Assembly: GCA_016709315.1 (NCBI GenBank)
Contig: JADJMZ010000003.1
Location: forward strand, 310,001-374,000
DNA from: Ignavibacteria bacterium
GTDB taxonomy: Bacteria > Bacteroidota > Ignavibacteria > Tepidaquicellales > Tepidaquicellaceae
Reading direction: 5' to 3'
Length of the DNA: 64,000 nucleotides
In this document: positions 1 through 9,019 of the stretch, one piece after another
Numbering within the stretch: the first letter of the stretch is position 1
Layout: every line of letters starts with the position of its first letter
Translations under genes and position numbers: made by a program
The notes under the pieces: generated by a model
Seen by the model: the letters and a program-made list of their open reading frames with translations, nothing else
Databases searched by the model: none
Told to the model about the DNA's origin: nothing

Positions 1-235
1 TTACATTAAAACACCCCAAACGACCGTTCTGAAATTTTTCATGTAAAGATACCTTTTGAAAGATATGCTACAGTATCTTCAGTTCTTTTACTAATGATCA
101 ATCAAAGTTTAATAATTTATAATTCAAAGTAAATATTCCAAAAATTCAATTATTTTAAATCAGAAAGGAGGGAAATGATTTAAAAAGTAAAGACTTATTT
201 AAACCCACAAATTTATAAATTTAATCAAACAAAAA
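1..235. other. Leading spacer, no gene seen
   Basis: AT-rich stretch before the first gene. I see no coding region, RNA or clear hairpin. A purine-rich AGAAAGGAGGG run near 160-170 looks like a ribosome binding site but lies about 65 bases before the ATG at 236, too far to serve it. Confidence 0.5.
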
Positions 236-1255
236 ATGAAAAATTTTACAAAACATCTCACAAGCTTTTTATTGATTTTAACAGTTATACTGCTTATGCA
301 ATCAAATTCCTTTGCTCTGATTTACCCGATAAATCATACTTTATCAGGAGCTAATGAAAATCCGCCTAACGTATCAACCGGCACAGGATCAATAGCAGGT
401 ACTTTTGATAATGTTTCTAAAGTCCTTTCCTTTAACTTAACATTCAGCGGACTGCTTGGCACTACTACAGCAGCTCATTTTCATGCTCCGGCTGGAATAA
501 CAACAAATTCTCCTGTAAGAATTGGATTTGCAGGATTTCCGACAGGAGTATCATCAGGTGTTTACAGCAATTCTTATGTTCTGACAGCACAGCAGGAAGC
601 GTGGCTTTTGTCAGATTCTATGTATGTAAATGTTCATTCAAATTTATTCCCCGGGGGAGAGATTAGACATCAGCTAATTCCCGATGCGCCTCTTCCTGTT
701 GAACTCGCAAGTTTTATTTCAGCAGTAAGCGGCAATGAAGTTACTCTGAACTGGACAACTCTGAAAGAAATCAATAATGCAGGATTTGATATTGAAAGAA
801 AACTTTCTGTCACCAGCGACTGGACAAAAGCCGGATTTGTTGAAGGTCACGGAACAGTTACAGGTTCTAATGAATATTCTTTTACGGAAACCGTAAGTTC
901 GGGTAAATATAATTACAGACTGAAGCAGATAGATGTGAACGGAAATTTTGAATATTTTAATTTATCAAACGAAGTAGTAGTTGGAATTCCTGAAAGTTAT
1001 TCATTGTCACAGAATTATCCGAATCCATTCAATCCTTCAACAAAAATTAATTATTCAATTAAAGAAGAAGGAAACGTAAACATTACACTTTACAATATTT
1101 ATGGAAAGGAAGTTGCTGTTATTTTAAATGAAAACAGAACTGCCGGATTTTATAATTTGCAGTTCAATTCATCCGGACTTTCAAGCGGTGTATATTTCTA
1201 CAAAATCATTTCAGGTAATTTTACTGATACAAAGAGAATGACACTTGTAAAATAA
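236..1255 (+). CDS. Secreted CHRD-domain protein with T9SS sorting domain
   Basis: The 339-residue product has a signal peptide (about residues 1-27, hydrophobic core then S-F-A), a CHRD domain at about 32-150 (repeated G-T and H-F-H-A-P, ending in P-G-G-E-I-R), a fibronectin-like linker starting L-P-V-E-L-A-S-F, and a C-terminal type IX sorting domain from about 255 (L-S-Q-N-Y-P-N-P-F-N-P, ending T-K-R-M-T-L-V-K). The protein is therefore exported by Sec, then carried across the outer membrane by T9SS and probably anchored at the surface. CHRD domains are named after chordin; their bacterial role is unknown. It is a lone gene followed by a hairpin terminator. The family call is firm; the function is not. 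Confidence 0.9.
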   Translation: MKNFTKHLTSFLLILTVILLMQSNSFALIYPINHTLSGANENPPNVSTGTGSIAGTFDNVSKVLSFNLTFSGLLGTTTAAHFHAPAGITTNSPVRIGFAGFPTGVSSGVYSNSYVLTAQQEAWLLSDSMYVNVHSNLFPGGEIRHQLIPDAPLPVELASFISAVSGNEVTLNWTTLKEINNAGFDIERKLSVTSDWTKAGFVEGHGTVTGSNEYSFTETVSSGKYNYRLKQIDVNGNFEYFNLSNEVVVGIPESYSLSQNYPNPFNPSTKINYSIKEEGNVNITLYNIYGKEVAVILNENRTAGFYNLQFNSSGLSSGVYFYKIISGNFTDTKRMTLVK

Positions 1256-1282
1256 TTTTTATAAATAAATTATTAAAATCAT

Positions 1283-1316
1283 AAAGCCGGGAAGCTTAAA
1301 TTTTCCCGGCTTTATT
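1283..1316 (+). terminator. Hairpin terminator after the CHRD gene
   Basis: Inverted repeat AAAGCCGGGAA / TTCCCGGCTTT with an 8-9 base loop, about 30 bases after the stop codon. The T-tract is short, so it may be a weak intrinsic terminator. Confidence 0.7.
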
Positions 1317-1391
1317 GTTGAATTAAGCTATTAATTAAATCATTCCCTTTTCTATCTTTATAATTCCTTTCAGCGTTTGTATATTATATGC

Positions 1392-2927
1392 ATGCAAAAA
1401 AAAGAATTCCTTATTACGGGTGAAAATCTTACCGTAAAAAATTCAGTCGAAGCAGTTTTAAATAATACCAAAATATCTTTAAGCAGCGTTTCAGAGAAGA
1501 AGATACTTTCTTCAAGAAAGCTTGTAGAAAAATGGATTACAAAAGAAGAGGTTATTTATGGGATTACAACAGGTTTCGGTGAATTCAAAGATGTCAGAAT
1601 TTCTCAGAAAGACATCGAAAAGCTTCAGAGAAATCTGATACTGTCTCATTCTGCGGGCACAGGTAAATACATTCCTGATTTCATTGTCAGGCTAATGCTT
1701 TTATTCAGAATAAATTCACTTGCGAAAGGTTATTCCGGAGTCAGACCTGAGCTGGTGCATCATTTGATAAAGATATATAATTCGGGAATAATACCTTTAA
1801 TACCTTCTCAGGGATCAGTCGGAAGTTCGGGAGATCTGTCGCCTCTTGCTCATCTTTCACTTACAATAATAGGCGAAGGTTATTGTAAACTCGGAGGCGG
1901 GATAATCAGGAGTTCGGATGCATTAAGAATAAAAAAGATAAAACCTCTTATGCTTTTGGCAAAGGAGGGACTTGCAATGATCAACGGAACTCAGATGATG
2001 TCTGCATACTTGTGCAAATCAGTTTATGACGCGGAATATTTATCAAAGCTTGCAGATATATCAGGAAGCTTATCTCTTGAAGCGTTAAGAGGAACTGTAA
2101 AAGCTTTTTCTGAAAAAATTCAGAATGTAAGACCTCACAGAGGACAGATTGCTTCAGCAAAAAATCTCAGACAACTTTTAAAAGACAGTGAGATAATGCA
2201 ATCTCATAAAAACTGCGGGAAGGTTCAGGATGCATATTCGCTGAGATGCATGCCGCAGGTTCATGGAGCGGTTAAAGACACAATTGAATATTGTAAAAAA
2301 GTTCTTGAGACGGAATTAAATTCTGCTACGGATAATCCGTTAATTTTTGCAGAGACAGGAGAGCATATAGAGGGCGGAAATTTTCACGGAGAGCCGTTAG
2401 CGCTGATAGCTGATTTTCTTGCAATAGCGATGAGCGAACTCGGAAACATCAGTGAAAGAAGGATTGCGCGGCTTGTTGACGGCAGTCTGAGCGGATTGCC
2501 GAGATTTCTTACAGAAAACGGCGGACTGAATTCGGGATTAATGATTGTTCAGTACACAGCCGCTTCACTTGTAAGCGAGAATAAAGTATTGAGTCATCCT
2601 GCATCTGTTGATTCAATTCCTACAAGCGCAAATCAGGAAGATCACAATTCAATGGGATCTATAGGAGCAAGAAAAGGATTTGAAGTGATCAACAACGTTA
2701 AAAAAATTATTTCAATTGAATTTTTATGTGCTGCTCAGGGAATAGATTTTCTCAGACCGCTGAAAAGCGGAAAGGGAAGTGAGCAAGCTTACACATATAT
2801 CAGAAGAAAGATCAAACATATCAAAGAAGATACTATAAGCAGCGAACTAATATTGAAAATCAGTGAAATAATTTATGATGAAAGATTTTTAAAGTCAGTT
2901 GAGGAAAAAACAGGTAAGCTTAAATAA
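1392..2927 (+). CDS. hutH: Histidine ammonia-lyase
   Basis: Deaminates L-histidine to urocanate, the first step of histidine degradation, in the cytoplasm. About 511 residues, the normal length for the aromatic ammonia-lyase family. Visible are Y-G-I-T-T-G-F-G (about 56-63, catalytic Tyr), L-S-H-S-A-G (His86, histidine-type selectivity), the cofactor loop G-S-V-G-S-S-G-D-L-S-P-L-A-H (about 141-154) and N-Q-E-D-H-N-S-M-G. The triad that forms the MIO electrophile is normally Ala-Ser-Gly; here it is Ser-Ser-Gly. I chose the ATG at 1392; a TTG 15 bases upstream is in frame but less likely. No hutU, hutI or hutG lies nearby. The next gene starts 3 bases after the stop. Confidence 0.9.
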   Translation: MQKKEFLITGENLTVKNSVEAVLNNTKISLSSVSEKKILSSRKLVEKWITKEEVIYGITTGFGEFKDVRISQKDIEKLQRNLILSHSAGTGKYIPDFIVRLMLLFRINSLAKGYSGVRPELVHHLIKIYNSGIIPLIPSQGSVGSSGDLSPLAHLSLTIIGEGYCKLGGGIIRSSDALRIKKIKPLMLLAKEGLAMINGTQMMSAYLCKSVYDAEYLSKLADISGSLSLEALRGTVKAFSEKIQNVRPHRGQIASAKNLRQLLKDSEIMQSHKNCGKVQDAYSLRCMPQVHGAVKDTIEYCKKVLETELNSATDNPLIFAETGEHIEGGNFHGEPLALIADFLAIAMSELGNISERRIARLVDGSLSGLPRFLTENGGLNSGLMIVQYTAASLVSENKVLSHPASVDSIPTSANQEDHNSMGSIGARKGFEVINNVKKIISIEFLCAAQGIDFLRPLKSGKGSEQAYTYIRRKIKHIKEDTISSELILKISEIIYDERFLKSVEEKTGKLK

Positions 2928-2930
2928 CTG

Positions 2931-3839
2931 ATGAAGAAGTTCTTAAAATCTGCAATAAACCGTATCAAAAATCAGAAAATTTTTCAAACGCTTTATTATT
3001 ATGGGGATAAGCTGATTGATAAATTCGATAACGATCACATCTGGATAATGTCATCAGGTATTTCATTTAACATACTGATTTGCGCGATACCTTTTTTTCT
3101 GATGCTTCTGACCGTTCTCGGAGTATATCTCGACAGTAATACAGTTCAGGACAGGCTTATAAGTTATCTCAACAGCATGATACCGTTGCCGGGGCAGTAT
3201 AAAGAAAGATTTATATTCGAACTAATAGAGAGAACAAAAGAGCTTACTTCGAATACATTTCTGACGGGAGCTATCGGGCTCGGGGGATTATTCTGGACAG
3301 TTAGCGGACTTTTCAGCGCAATGAGGGAAGTGCTCAGAAAAATTTATCAGGTAAATACAGAACTGAATTACTTTATAGGCAAGCTGAGAGATTTTTTACT
3401 GGTAATTGTAAGCGTTGTATTGTTTCTTACAACAATGGCGATTACATCGGCAGTACAGGTAGTGGAAATGTATTCACAGGGAATATTCGGTGAGTATCTT
3501 ACACTTACGCTTTTTCAGAAAATTGTACCGGTTATTCTGGGATTGTTCGTTTCATTCTGTCTGTTTTATGTTTTGTATGCATATGTACCTCACTGGAAAT
3601 TTGACCGTAAAATTGTTCTGTTCTCTTCAACAGTAGCAGCGGTTTTGTTTGAAGCTTTGAAATTTTTATTTTCTGTTTACATTCTTAAGATAGCAAATTA
3701 CGGAAGAATTTACGGAACTTATGCAACTATAGTGATAAGCATTTTTTATATTTATTATCTGTCAGTAATATTTGTAGTAGGGGCGGAATCAGGTCAGATT
3801 TATTTTCAGAGAAAAAAGGGAGCAGCAGTAACAGTTTAA
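2931..3839 (+). CDS. YihY/BrkB family membrane protein
   Basis: The 302-residue protein has about six hydrophobic segments and the YihY family signature around S-G-I-S-F-N-I-L-I-C-A-I-P-F (about 42-55) and the G-Y-A-T-I-V-I-S-I-F-Y-I-Y-Y segment near the C-terminus. This family (UPF0761) was once called ribonuclease BN by mistake; it is now viewed as an inner-membrane protein of unknown transport or envelope role. It begins 3 bases after hutH, so the two are probably cotranscribed. Family call firm, function open. Confidence 0.88.
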   Translation: MKKFLKSAINRIKNQKIFQTLYYYGDKLIDKFDNDHIWIMSSGISFNILICAIPFFLMLLTVLGVYLDSNTVQDRLISYLNSMIPLPGQYKERFIFELIERTKELTSNTFLTGAIGLGGLFWTVSGLFSAMREVLRKIYQVNTELNYFIGKLRDFLLVIVSVVLFLTTMAITSAVQVVEMYSQGIFGEYLTLTLFQKIVPVILGLFVSFCLFYVLYAYVPHWKFDRKIVLFSSTVAAVLFEALKFLFSVYILKIANYGRIYGTYATIVISIFYIYYLSVIFVVGAESGQIYFQRKKGAAVTV

Positions 3840-3863
3840 TTTAATTCAGATTAATCAAAATAA

Positions 3864-5117
3864 ATGGAACAAAAAAAATTATACAGAACTTTAGAAAACA
3901 TTATTAAAGAAGCTCCGAAAATTGAAAATGAAGAAGAGCTTCTGAGTTATGTACTTGAACAAATTATCAATAATGAAGAGATCAGAATAATCGGAGGCAG
4001 ATTATGGAAGCTTAGTGAGAACAAAGACGCTTTTATTTTAGTCGTGCAAAAAGGCAATGTCGAATTTATCAGACCGAATTATGAAGTAAAGATAGATAAG
4101 TATCCGATTTTTAAAAAAGTCGGGCAAAACAGATCTGTCATTGCAGAAGAAACGGATGAATATCTTATAGAGAAAGGGATTTATCATTATTCCGCGACAG
4201 GTGTCGGGGAAAGATTTAAATTAAAAGATTCAAACGGGGAACAATATTCCCTTTATCAGTATCTGATAGCTTTGAATGCTAAAAGTCTTGAAGGAGATCT
4301 TTTAAACACTTTGAATATAATAAGTATGACTCTGAGTTCAATACTCAGGACGAAAGATATTGAGTCAACAGCAAAAGAAAATCTTCTTGAGTTACAGAAA
4401 GCCAGAGAAATTCAGAGAAGCATACTCCCGGAGCATGAAATGAAATTCGGTAATTATGAAATGTTTGGTTTATCTCTTCCTGATCAGATTGTCGGCGGAG
4501 ATTTTTTTGATTATCTGAAGAGTGAAGATAATGAAAGACTTGGTATTGCTATTGGCGATGCTGCTTCCAAGGGTATATCGGCTGCAGCTCAGGCATTGTA
4601 TGTATCCGGAGCGCTGAAGATGGGAGCGGGTTATCAGATTAAGATGACGGCTATGATCAGCAGAATTAACAATTTAGTGTATGAAACTTTTCCTTTTGAA
4701 AGATTTGTAACATTGTTTTATTGTGAACTTATAGATGACAAGAAAGGACTTTGTCAGTATGTTAACGCCGGACAGAATCCTCCATTGTTTTTTCATTCAG
4801 TGACGGGTAAAATAGATACTCTTGATTCTACCGGATCTGTACTTGGTCCTGCGCCTTTTCAGAAATATTATGCAGACAGCATTAATCTGGAAGTTAATGA
4901 CATTATACTTTTATATACAGACGGAATTGTGGAGGCAACAAATGAAAAGTTTGAGTTCTTTGGTGAAGACAGATTGAAGGAAGTGCTGATAAAAAATAAA
5001 GATAAAAGTCCGAAAGAGATATGCACACTTGTAAATCAGAGTGTATCGGAATTTTCAGCAAACGGAATTTACTCTGATGACAGAACTCTTGTTGCCATCA
5101 AAAGAATTAAGTCATAG
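3864..5117 (+). CDS. SpoIIE/RsbU-type PP2C serine phosphatase
   Basis: 417 residues. The N-terminal half (about 1-165) is a poorly conserved sensor-like region; a short helical linker (about 165-195) leads into a PPM phosphatase domain: V-G-G-D-F-F-D-Y (about 210), G-D-A-A-S-K-G (metal-binding Asp), L-Y-T-D-G-I-V-E-A and the final S-D-D-R-T-L-V-A-I-K. Such enzymes dephosphorylate anti-sigma-factor antagonists in partner-switching stress pathways. No anti-sigma kinase or STAS partner is visible here, so the target is unknown. It lies 24 bases after the YihY gene. Confidence 0.9.
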   Translation: MEQKKLYRTLENIIKEAPKIENEEELLSYVLEQIINNEEIRIIGGRLWKLSENKDAFILVVQKGNVEFIRPNYEVKIDKYPIFKKVGQNRSVIAEETDEYLIEKGIYHYSATGVGERFKLKDSNGEQYSLYQYLIALNAKSLEGDLLNTLNIISMTLSSILRTKDIESTAKENLLELQKAREIQRSILPEHEMKFGNYEMFGLSLPDQIVGGDFFDYLKSEDNERLGIAIGDAASKGISAAAQALYVSGALKMGAGYQIKMTAMISRINNLVYETFPFERFVTLFYCELIDDKKGLCQYVNAGQNPPLFFHSVTGKIDTLDSTGSVLGPAPFQKYYADSINLEVNDIILLYTDGIVEATNEKFEFFGEDRLKEVLIKNKDKSPKEICTLVNQSVSEFSANGIYSDDRTLVAIKRIKS

Positions 5118-5160
5118 ATTTTCTAATTATATTTTTTACTTATTTTAAAAAAATTTTTAT

Positions 5161-5943
5161 ATGTCATCATCAAAAGGCAAATTAATAATTGCTGCGCTGA
5201 TAGCTATTGTAGCGCTGATTTCTTATTACAGTAAGACGGATGTAAATCCTATAACCGGGGAAAAGCAAAGAGTCTCTCTGACACAGGAACAGGAAGTTGT
5301 GCTCGGTCTTCAGAGCGCACCTAAGATGATTCAGGAATTCGGAGGCGAAGTGCAGGACCCTCAGATTAGAGATATGGTAACAAAAGTCGGACAGAAAATC
5401 GTGAACGGGACCGAAGCCGGCAGATCCAAGTACAAATTTAATTTTCATGTTCTTTCAGATCCAAATACAGTAAATGCATTTGCGCTTCCGGGAGGACAGG
5501 TTTTTATTACAATGGGACTTCTTAAACTTTTAAAAAACGAAGATCAGCTTGCAGGTGTTCTCGGTCATGAGATTGGTCATGTAATAGGCAGACATTCTGC
5601 AGAACACATGGCAAAGCAGGAACTTACTCAGGGATTATTAAGCGCTACTGAGATCGCTACATACGATCCCGGCTCGCCTAATATGCAGGCAGCAATCGCA
5701 AGATATGTTGGAGATATGATAAATATGAAATACGGAAGGGAAGATGAAATAGAATCTGACAGATTCGGAGTTAGATATATGTATGAAACAGGATACAGAC
5801 CTGAAGCGCAGATTGAGGTAATGAAAATTCTTAAACAAGCCTCCGGAGGTCAGCGACAACCGGAATTTCTAAGTACTCATCCGGATCCGGAGAACAGGAT
5901 AGTTGAAATTGAAAAGTATATAAACGAGCTTAAAAGTAAATAA
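5161..5943 (+). CDS. M48 family metalloprotease (BepA/YfgC-like)
   Basis: 260 residues. An N-terminal hydrophobic segment (about 8-23) serves as signal or anchor, then a minimal M48 domain with the zinc motif H-E-I-G-H at 136-140 and the third ligand in E-S-D near 198-200. Members of this short extracytoplasmic subfamily act in envelope quality control. There is no TPR tail, unlike E. coli BepA, so substrate and partner are unknown. The start is an ATG shortly after a T-rich stretch. Confidence 0.88.
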   Translation: MSSSKGKLIIAALIAIVALISYYSKTDVNPITGEKQRVSLTQEQEVVLGLQSAPKMIQEFGGEVQDPQIRDMVTKVGQKIVNGTEAGRSKYKFNFHVLSDPNTVNAFALPGGQVFITMGLLKLLKNEDQLAGVLGHEIGHVIGRHSAEHMAKQELTQGLLSATEIATYDPGSPNMQAAIARYVGDMINMKYGREDEIESDRFGVRYMYETGYRPEAQIEVMKILKQASGGQRQPEFLSTHPDPENRIVEIEKYINELKSK

Positions 5944-6085
5944 AGGATTCAGTATTCTAAAAGTTAACCATTAACAGTTAATATTTTCTTAATTTCTGTT
6001 AAGTAAAAATAAATTTTTTTTAAATATTTAAAAAACTATATTAATTCACAAAAATTTTTAATCTTATATAATTAAAAAATCCCAG

Positions 6086-6877
6086 GTGAAAGATCGGTCA
6101 GCGGAAAAGTCAGGATTAATTTCATCGGTAATTGTATCTTTGCTTGCCGGATTTATTTATTATCAGTTTGGCAATGATATACAGGTAACACTGGACAGGT
6201 CTTTTAAGGCAGTACTTAGCTATTCAGACAGTGAGGTTTTTGGTCCTTTTAATTCTCAGTCACTATCCGCTCAGATTAAAAATTCTGATAAAAAATATCA
6301 AAAGAATTTAAAATCCGGATTTTATTTTAAGAAACAAAGCAAAATTGATGATATAGATGTTAGTGATTATTCTTATCTGGAAAACAAAAGTCAGGCAAAA
6401 ATTCAAATAGCTGTCCCTGACAGAAACATAGATTTCACATCGGAGCTTAATAATCTTATAAAAAAGAATCAACAGCCGGTTGTGCCTGAGTTAAATCGAA
6501 ATAAGAACACTGAAAAGGAATTATCTGAAAACGGGGGAAATTATTTTTATGAAATTCCTATAGATAAAAATGAAATTTTTAATTTTGATGAAAGTTCAGT
6601 AGAGTATGTACCTGAACTTGAATTCAATTTTAGTACTGATGAAGGGATCTCAAAAGATATTGATCAAAGTAAAATCAGTGTTCGGATTAATATTATTAAT
6701 GAGGATAACAGAAATAAATTAAAGTTAAAGTGTAAAACGGAGAGTAAAAAGATTATTAAGAAGGAACTAAATAATACTGAAATTAATTTCAGAATTTATA
6801 TCAATGATAAGGAAGAGGAAGACACTGCTCCGGAAATTTTTATAGAAAATGAAAATACTGATGAAGATCAATTATAA
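6086..6877 (+). CDS. Hypothetical single-pass membrane protein
   Basis: 263 residues from a GTG start preceded by CCCAG. One hydrophobic segment (about 10-27) is followed by a long hydrophilic, Asn/Lys/Glu-rich region with no recognised domain and a very acidic tail (E-E-E-D, N-E-N-T-D-E-D). The composition suggests a mostly disordered protein outside or inside the inner membrane. It stands alone between two other export-targeted genes. I do not recognise a family; codon use and length suggest a real gene. Confidence 0.6.
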   Translation: MKDRSAEKSGLISSVIVSLLAGFIYYQFGNDIQVTLDRSFKAVLSYSDSEVFGPFNSQSLSAQIKNSDKKYQKNLKSGFYFKKQSKIDDIDVSDYSYLENKSQAKIQIAVPDRNIDFTSELNNLIKKNQQPVVPELNRNKNTEKELSENGGNYFYEIPIDKNEIFNFDESSVEYVPELEFNFSTDEGISKDIDQSKISVRINIINEDNRNKLKLKCKTESKKIIKKELNNTEINFRIYINDKEEEDTAPEIFIENENTDEDQL

Positions 6878-6925
6878 ATTTAAAAAATATATATTAACAA
6901 ATATTCCATTAATTAAACAAAAAAC

Positions 6926-7426
6926 ATGAAAAAGAAAATCATCGTTATTAGTTCTTTAGTTTTTGTTCTTGCAATCGGTATACTGTATTCCACAAATAAC
7001 AGACTTATTGCAGATGACAAAGACGGAAACAAAGACTGCTCATCTTCCTGTACAAAGACTACAGGTACTAGCAGTTCAACGGAAAACAACTCCGGATGTG
7101 ATTCAAAAAAAATGAGCGGTTCTAATACCGAAGCTTCAGGTAATTTTGCCGTTTATGAATTTACAACCGATAAGATTAGTTGTGATGCATGCAAACCCGG
7201 AATGACAGACAAACTAATGGGAGTCAGCGGAGTAAAAGAAGTTAGTTTCAGCGAAACATGCAACGTCTCAAAAATGACTAGTGTCAAAGTATTCTATTCT
7301 GATACAGACACAAATCCGGAATTGATCTCTGCAGCAGTAAAAGAAAATAAACTTGACTGCGATAAGAGTAAATGCGGTGATGAAAGCAAATGTACCGGTA
7401 AAAACAGTACAGAAAAGAAATTGTAA
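6926..7426 (+). CDS. Exported heavy-metal-associated (HMA) domain protein
   Basis: 166 residues. An N-terminal hydrophobic segment (about 4-22) is followed by a Ser/Thr-rich, Cys-containing spacer, then an HMA-like fold at about 75-140 with the metal motif I-S-C-D-A-C (family consensus M-x-C-x-x-C) and a V-S-G-V-K-E-V-S-F strand. A further Cys-rich tail (C-D-K-S-K-C, S-K-C-T-G) adds possible ligands. HMA domains usually carry Cu or Zn in the cytoplasm; here the N-terminus implies a periplasmic or surface position. A terminator follows. Confidence 0.8.
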   Translation: MKKKIIVISSLVFVLAIGILYSTNNRLIADDKDGNKDCSSSCTKTTGTSSSTENNSGCDSKKMSGSNTEASGNFAVYEFTTDKISCDACKPGMTDKLMGVSGVKEVSFSETCNVSKMTSVKVFYSDTDTNPELISAAVKENKLDCDKSKCGDESKCTGKNSTEKKL

Positions 7427-7450
7427 TTTGTTTTATATAAATTGTTCTAT

Positions 7451-7484
7451 AAAGCCCGGTTCTTTCAGGACCGGGCTTTTTTTA
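7451..7484. terminator. Bidirectional intrinsic terminator
   Basis: AAAGCCCGGT / ACCGGGCTTT stem, 9-base loop and a T7 tract. It lies between the HMA gene on + and the end of dnaB on -, so it can serve both converging genes. Confidence 0.9.
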
Positions 7485-7489
7485 TGAAG

Positions 7490-8941
7490 TTAAAAAGGGC
7501 TTTCTTCGTTTATGCTTTTCGGGATTTCAAATGAAGGATGCTTTATCTTGTTTTCAAACTTTGCATATTCATTTAGGAATACCAACTCAAAATCTCCGAC
7601 AGGTCCGTTTCTTTGTTTACCAATAATAATTTCGGCTTTCCTTTTTAGTTCTTCATAATCCGGATCGTCATGATTTGATTTCATTCCCATAATAGGTCTG
7701 TGTACGAAAATCACAACATCCGCATCCTGTTCGATAGCGCCGGATTCCCTGAGATCTGCAAGCTGAGGTCTTTTTTCCTTACCGCCTCTTTGCTCTACGG
7801 ATCTGTTTAACTGAGCGCATGCGACGACAGGTATATCAAGTTCCTTTGCAAGCGCTTTCAGCCCTCTTGATACATAAGCAACTTCAAGGTCTCTTCTTTC
7901 TGAATTTTCAGGACCTCTGATAAGCTGCAGATAATCAACAATTATCATTTCAATATTGAATTCTAATTTCATCCTCCTTGCTTTAGCTCTTATCTCGAGA
8001 ATTGAAAGTTCGCTTGTATCATCAATAAAGATATTGGTTTTAAGTTTATGATAAGTATGAAGAACCCTGTTCCATTCTTCGGTACTGGATTTCCCTGTTT
8101 TTAGTTTTTTACCGTCAACTCGCGCTTCTCCGGAAAGCAGTCTAAGAAGCAATTCGCGGAATGACATTTCCAGACTGAATATCGCAACTGATTTCCCGTG
8201 ATCCACTGCTGCATTTCTGGCTATATTCATTGATAAAGCCGTTTTACCATGAGACGGTCTTCCTGCAATAACAATGAACTCGGATTTCTGAAATCCGGCA
8301 GTCATATCATCTAAGTCGCTGAATCCTGTAGGAACTCCGATAATTGCATTCTTGCTGTCCCTCTGATTTCCAAACGTCTGAATCAGATGGTCTAGTTCAT
8401 CTTTAACGGAAAGCACTTTCTTTTTTGCGAGAGATTCGGAAATGTCCAGTATCTTCTGTTCAGCTTCATCAAGAGTTGAAAAAGTATTTGCTGTCGGATC
8501 AAAACACTTATCGGCAATTTTAGAAGAGATACTTATCAGATTTCTTAAAATATGTTTTTCAAAAACTATTCGTGTATAAAAATCTACGTTAGCTGAAGTT
8601 GAAATGGAAGAAGTCATTTCTATTATGAATTCTATACCTCCAATCTCTTCAAGTTTACCAAGCCGTTTTAATTCTTCCTTTAGAGTATTAGGGTCTATAG
8701 GTTCTTTTTTCAAATCAAGATTGATCATCGCCTGAAAAATAGTTCCATGAGCTGGTCTGTAAAAATGCCTGGCTTCAATAAGCTGAAGTACATCATTCAT
8801 TACCTGGTTATCTATCAGTATAGATCCGAGAATCTTGGTCTCAAGTTCAAGCGCATTAGGCGGAATCCTTCCTCCCTCCACTTCCATAGTTTCATCAACC
8901 GGATCTTCGGATTTTATTTTGTTGTATTTTTTTTTAGCCAT
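7490..8941 (-). CDS. dnaB: Replicative DNA helicase DnaB
   Basis: Hexameric helicase that unwinds DNA ahead of the replisome. 483 residues, standard length. The N-terminal domain begins around P-P-N-A-L-E-L-E-T-K-I-L-G-S (about 26-40); the RecA-like domain shows Walker A G-R-P-S-H-G-K-T (about 227-234), I-V-D-Y-L-Q-L-I (Walker B), and Q-L-N-R-S-V-E-Q-R and D-L-R-E-S-G-A-I-E-Q-D-A-D motifs. No intein is present. It closes the minus-strand housekeeping run and ends at the shared terminator. Confidence 0.97.
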   Translation of the reverse strand: MAKKKYNKIKSEDPVDETMEVEGGRIPPNALELETKILGSILIDNQVMNDVLQLIEARHFYRPAHGTIFQAMINLDLKKEPIDPNTLKEELKRLGKLEEIGGIEFIIEMTSSISTSANVDFYTRIVFEKHILRNLISISSKIADKCFDPTANTFSTLDEAEQKILDISESLAKKKVLSVKDELDHLIQTFGNQRDSKNAIIGVPTGFSDLDDMTAGFQKSEFIVIAGRPSHGKTALSMNIARNAAVDHGKSVAIFSLEMSFRELLLRLLSGEARVDGKKLKTGKSSTEEWNRVLHTYHKLKTNIFIDDTSELSILEIRAKARRMKLEFNIEMIIVDYLQLIRGPENSERRDLEVAYVSRGLKALAKELDIPVVACAQLNRSVEQRGGKEKRPQLADLRESGAIEQDADVVIFVHRPIMGMKSNHDDPDYEELKRKAEIIIGKQRNGPVGDFELVFLNEYAKFENKIKHPSFEIPKSINEESPF

Positions 8942-9019
8942 TTGTAAATATTATAACAAATTCAGATTGTAATAAATATCTGAAAAATTATTTTATAAAA
9001 GAAATCAATATGCTGATTT

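Noticed and set aside
1..42. 13-codon frame on - ending at base 1
   Set aside because: Too short, no recognised product, and ends exactly at the window edge by chance.
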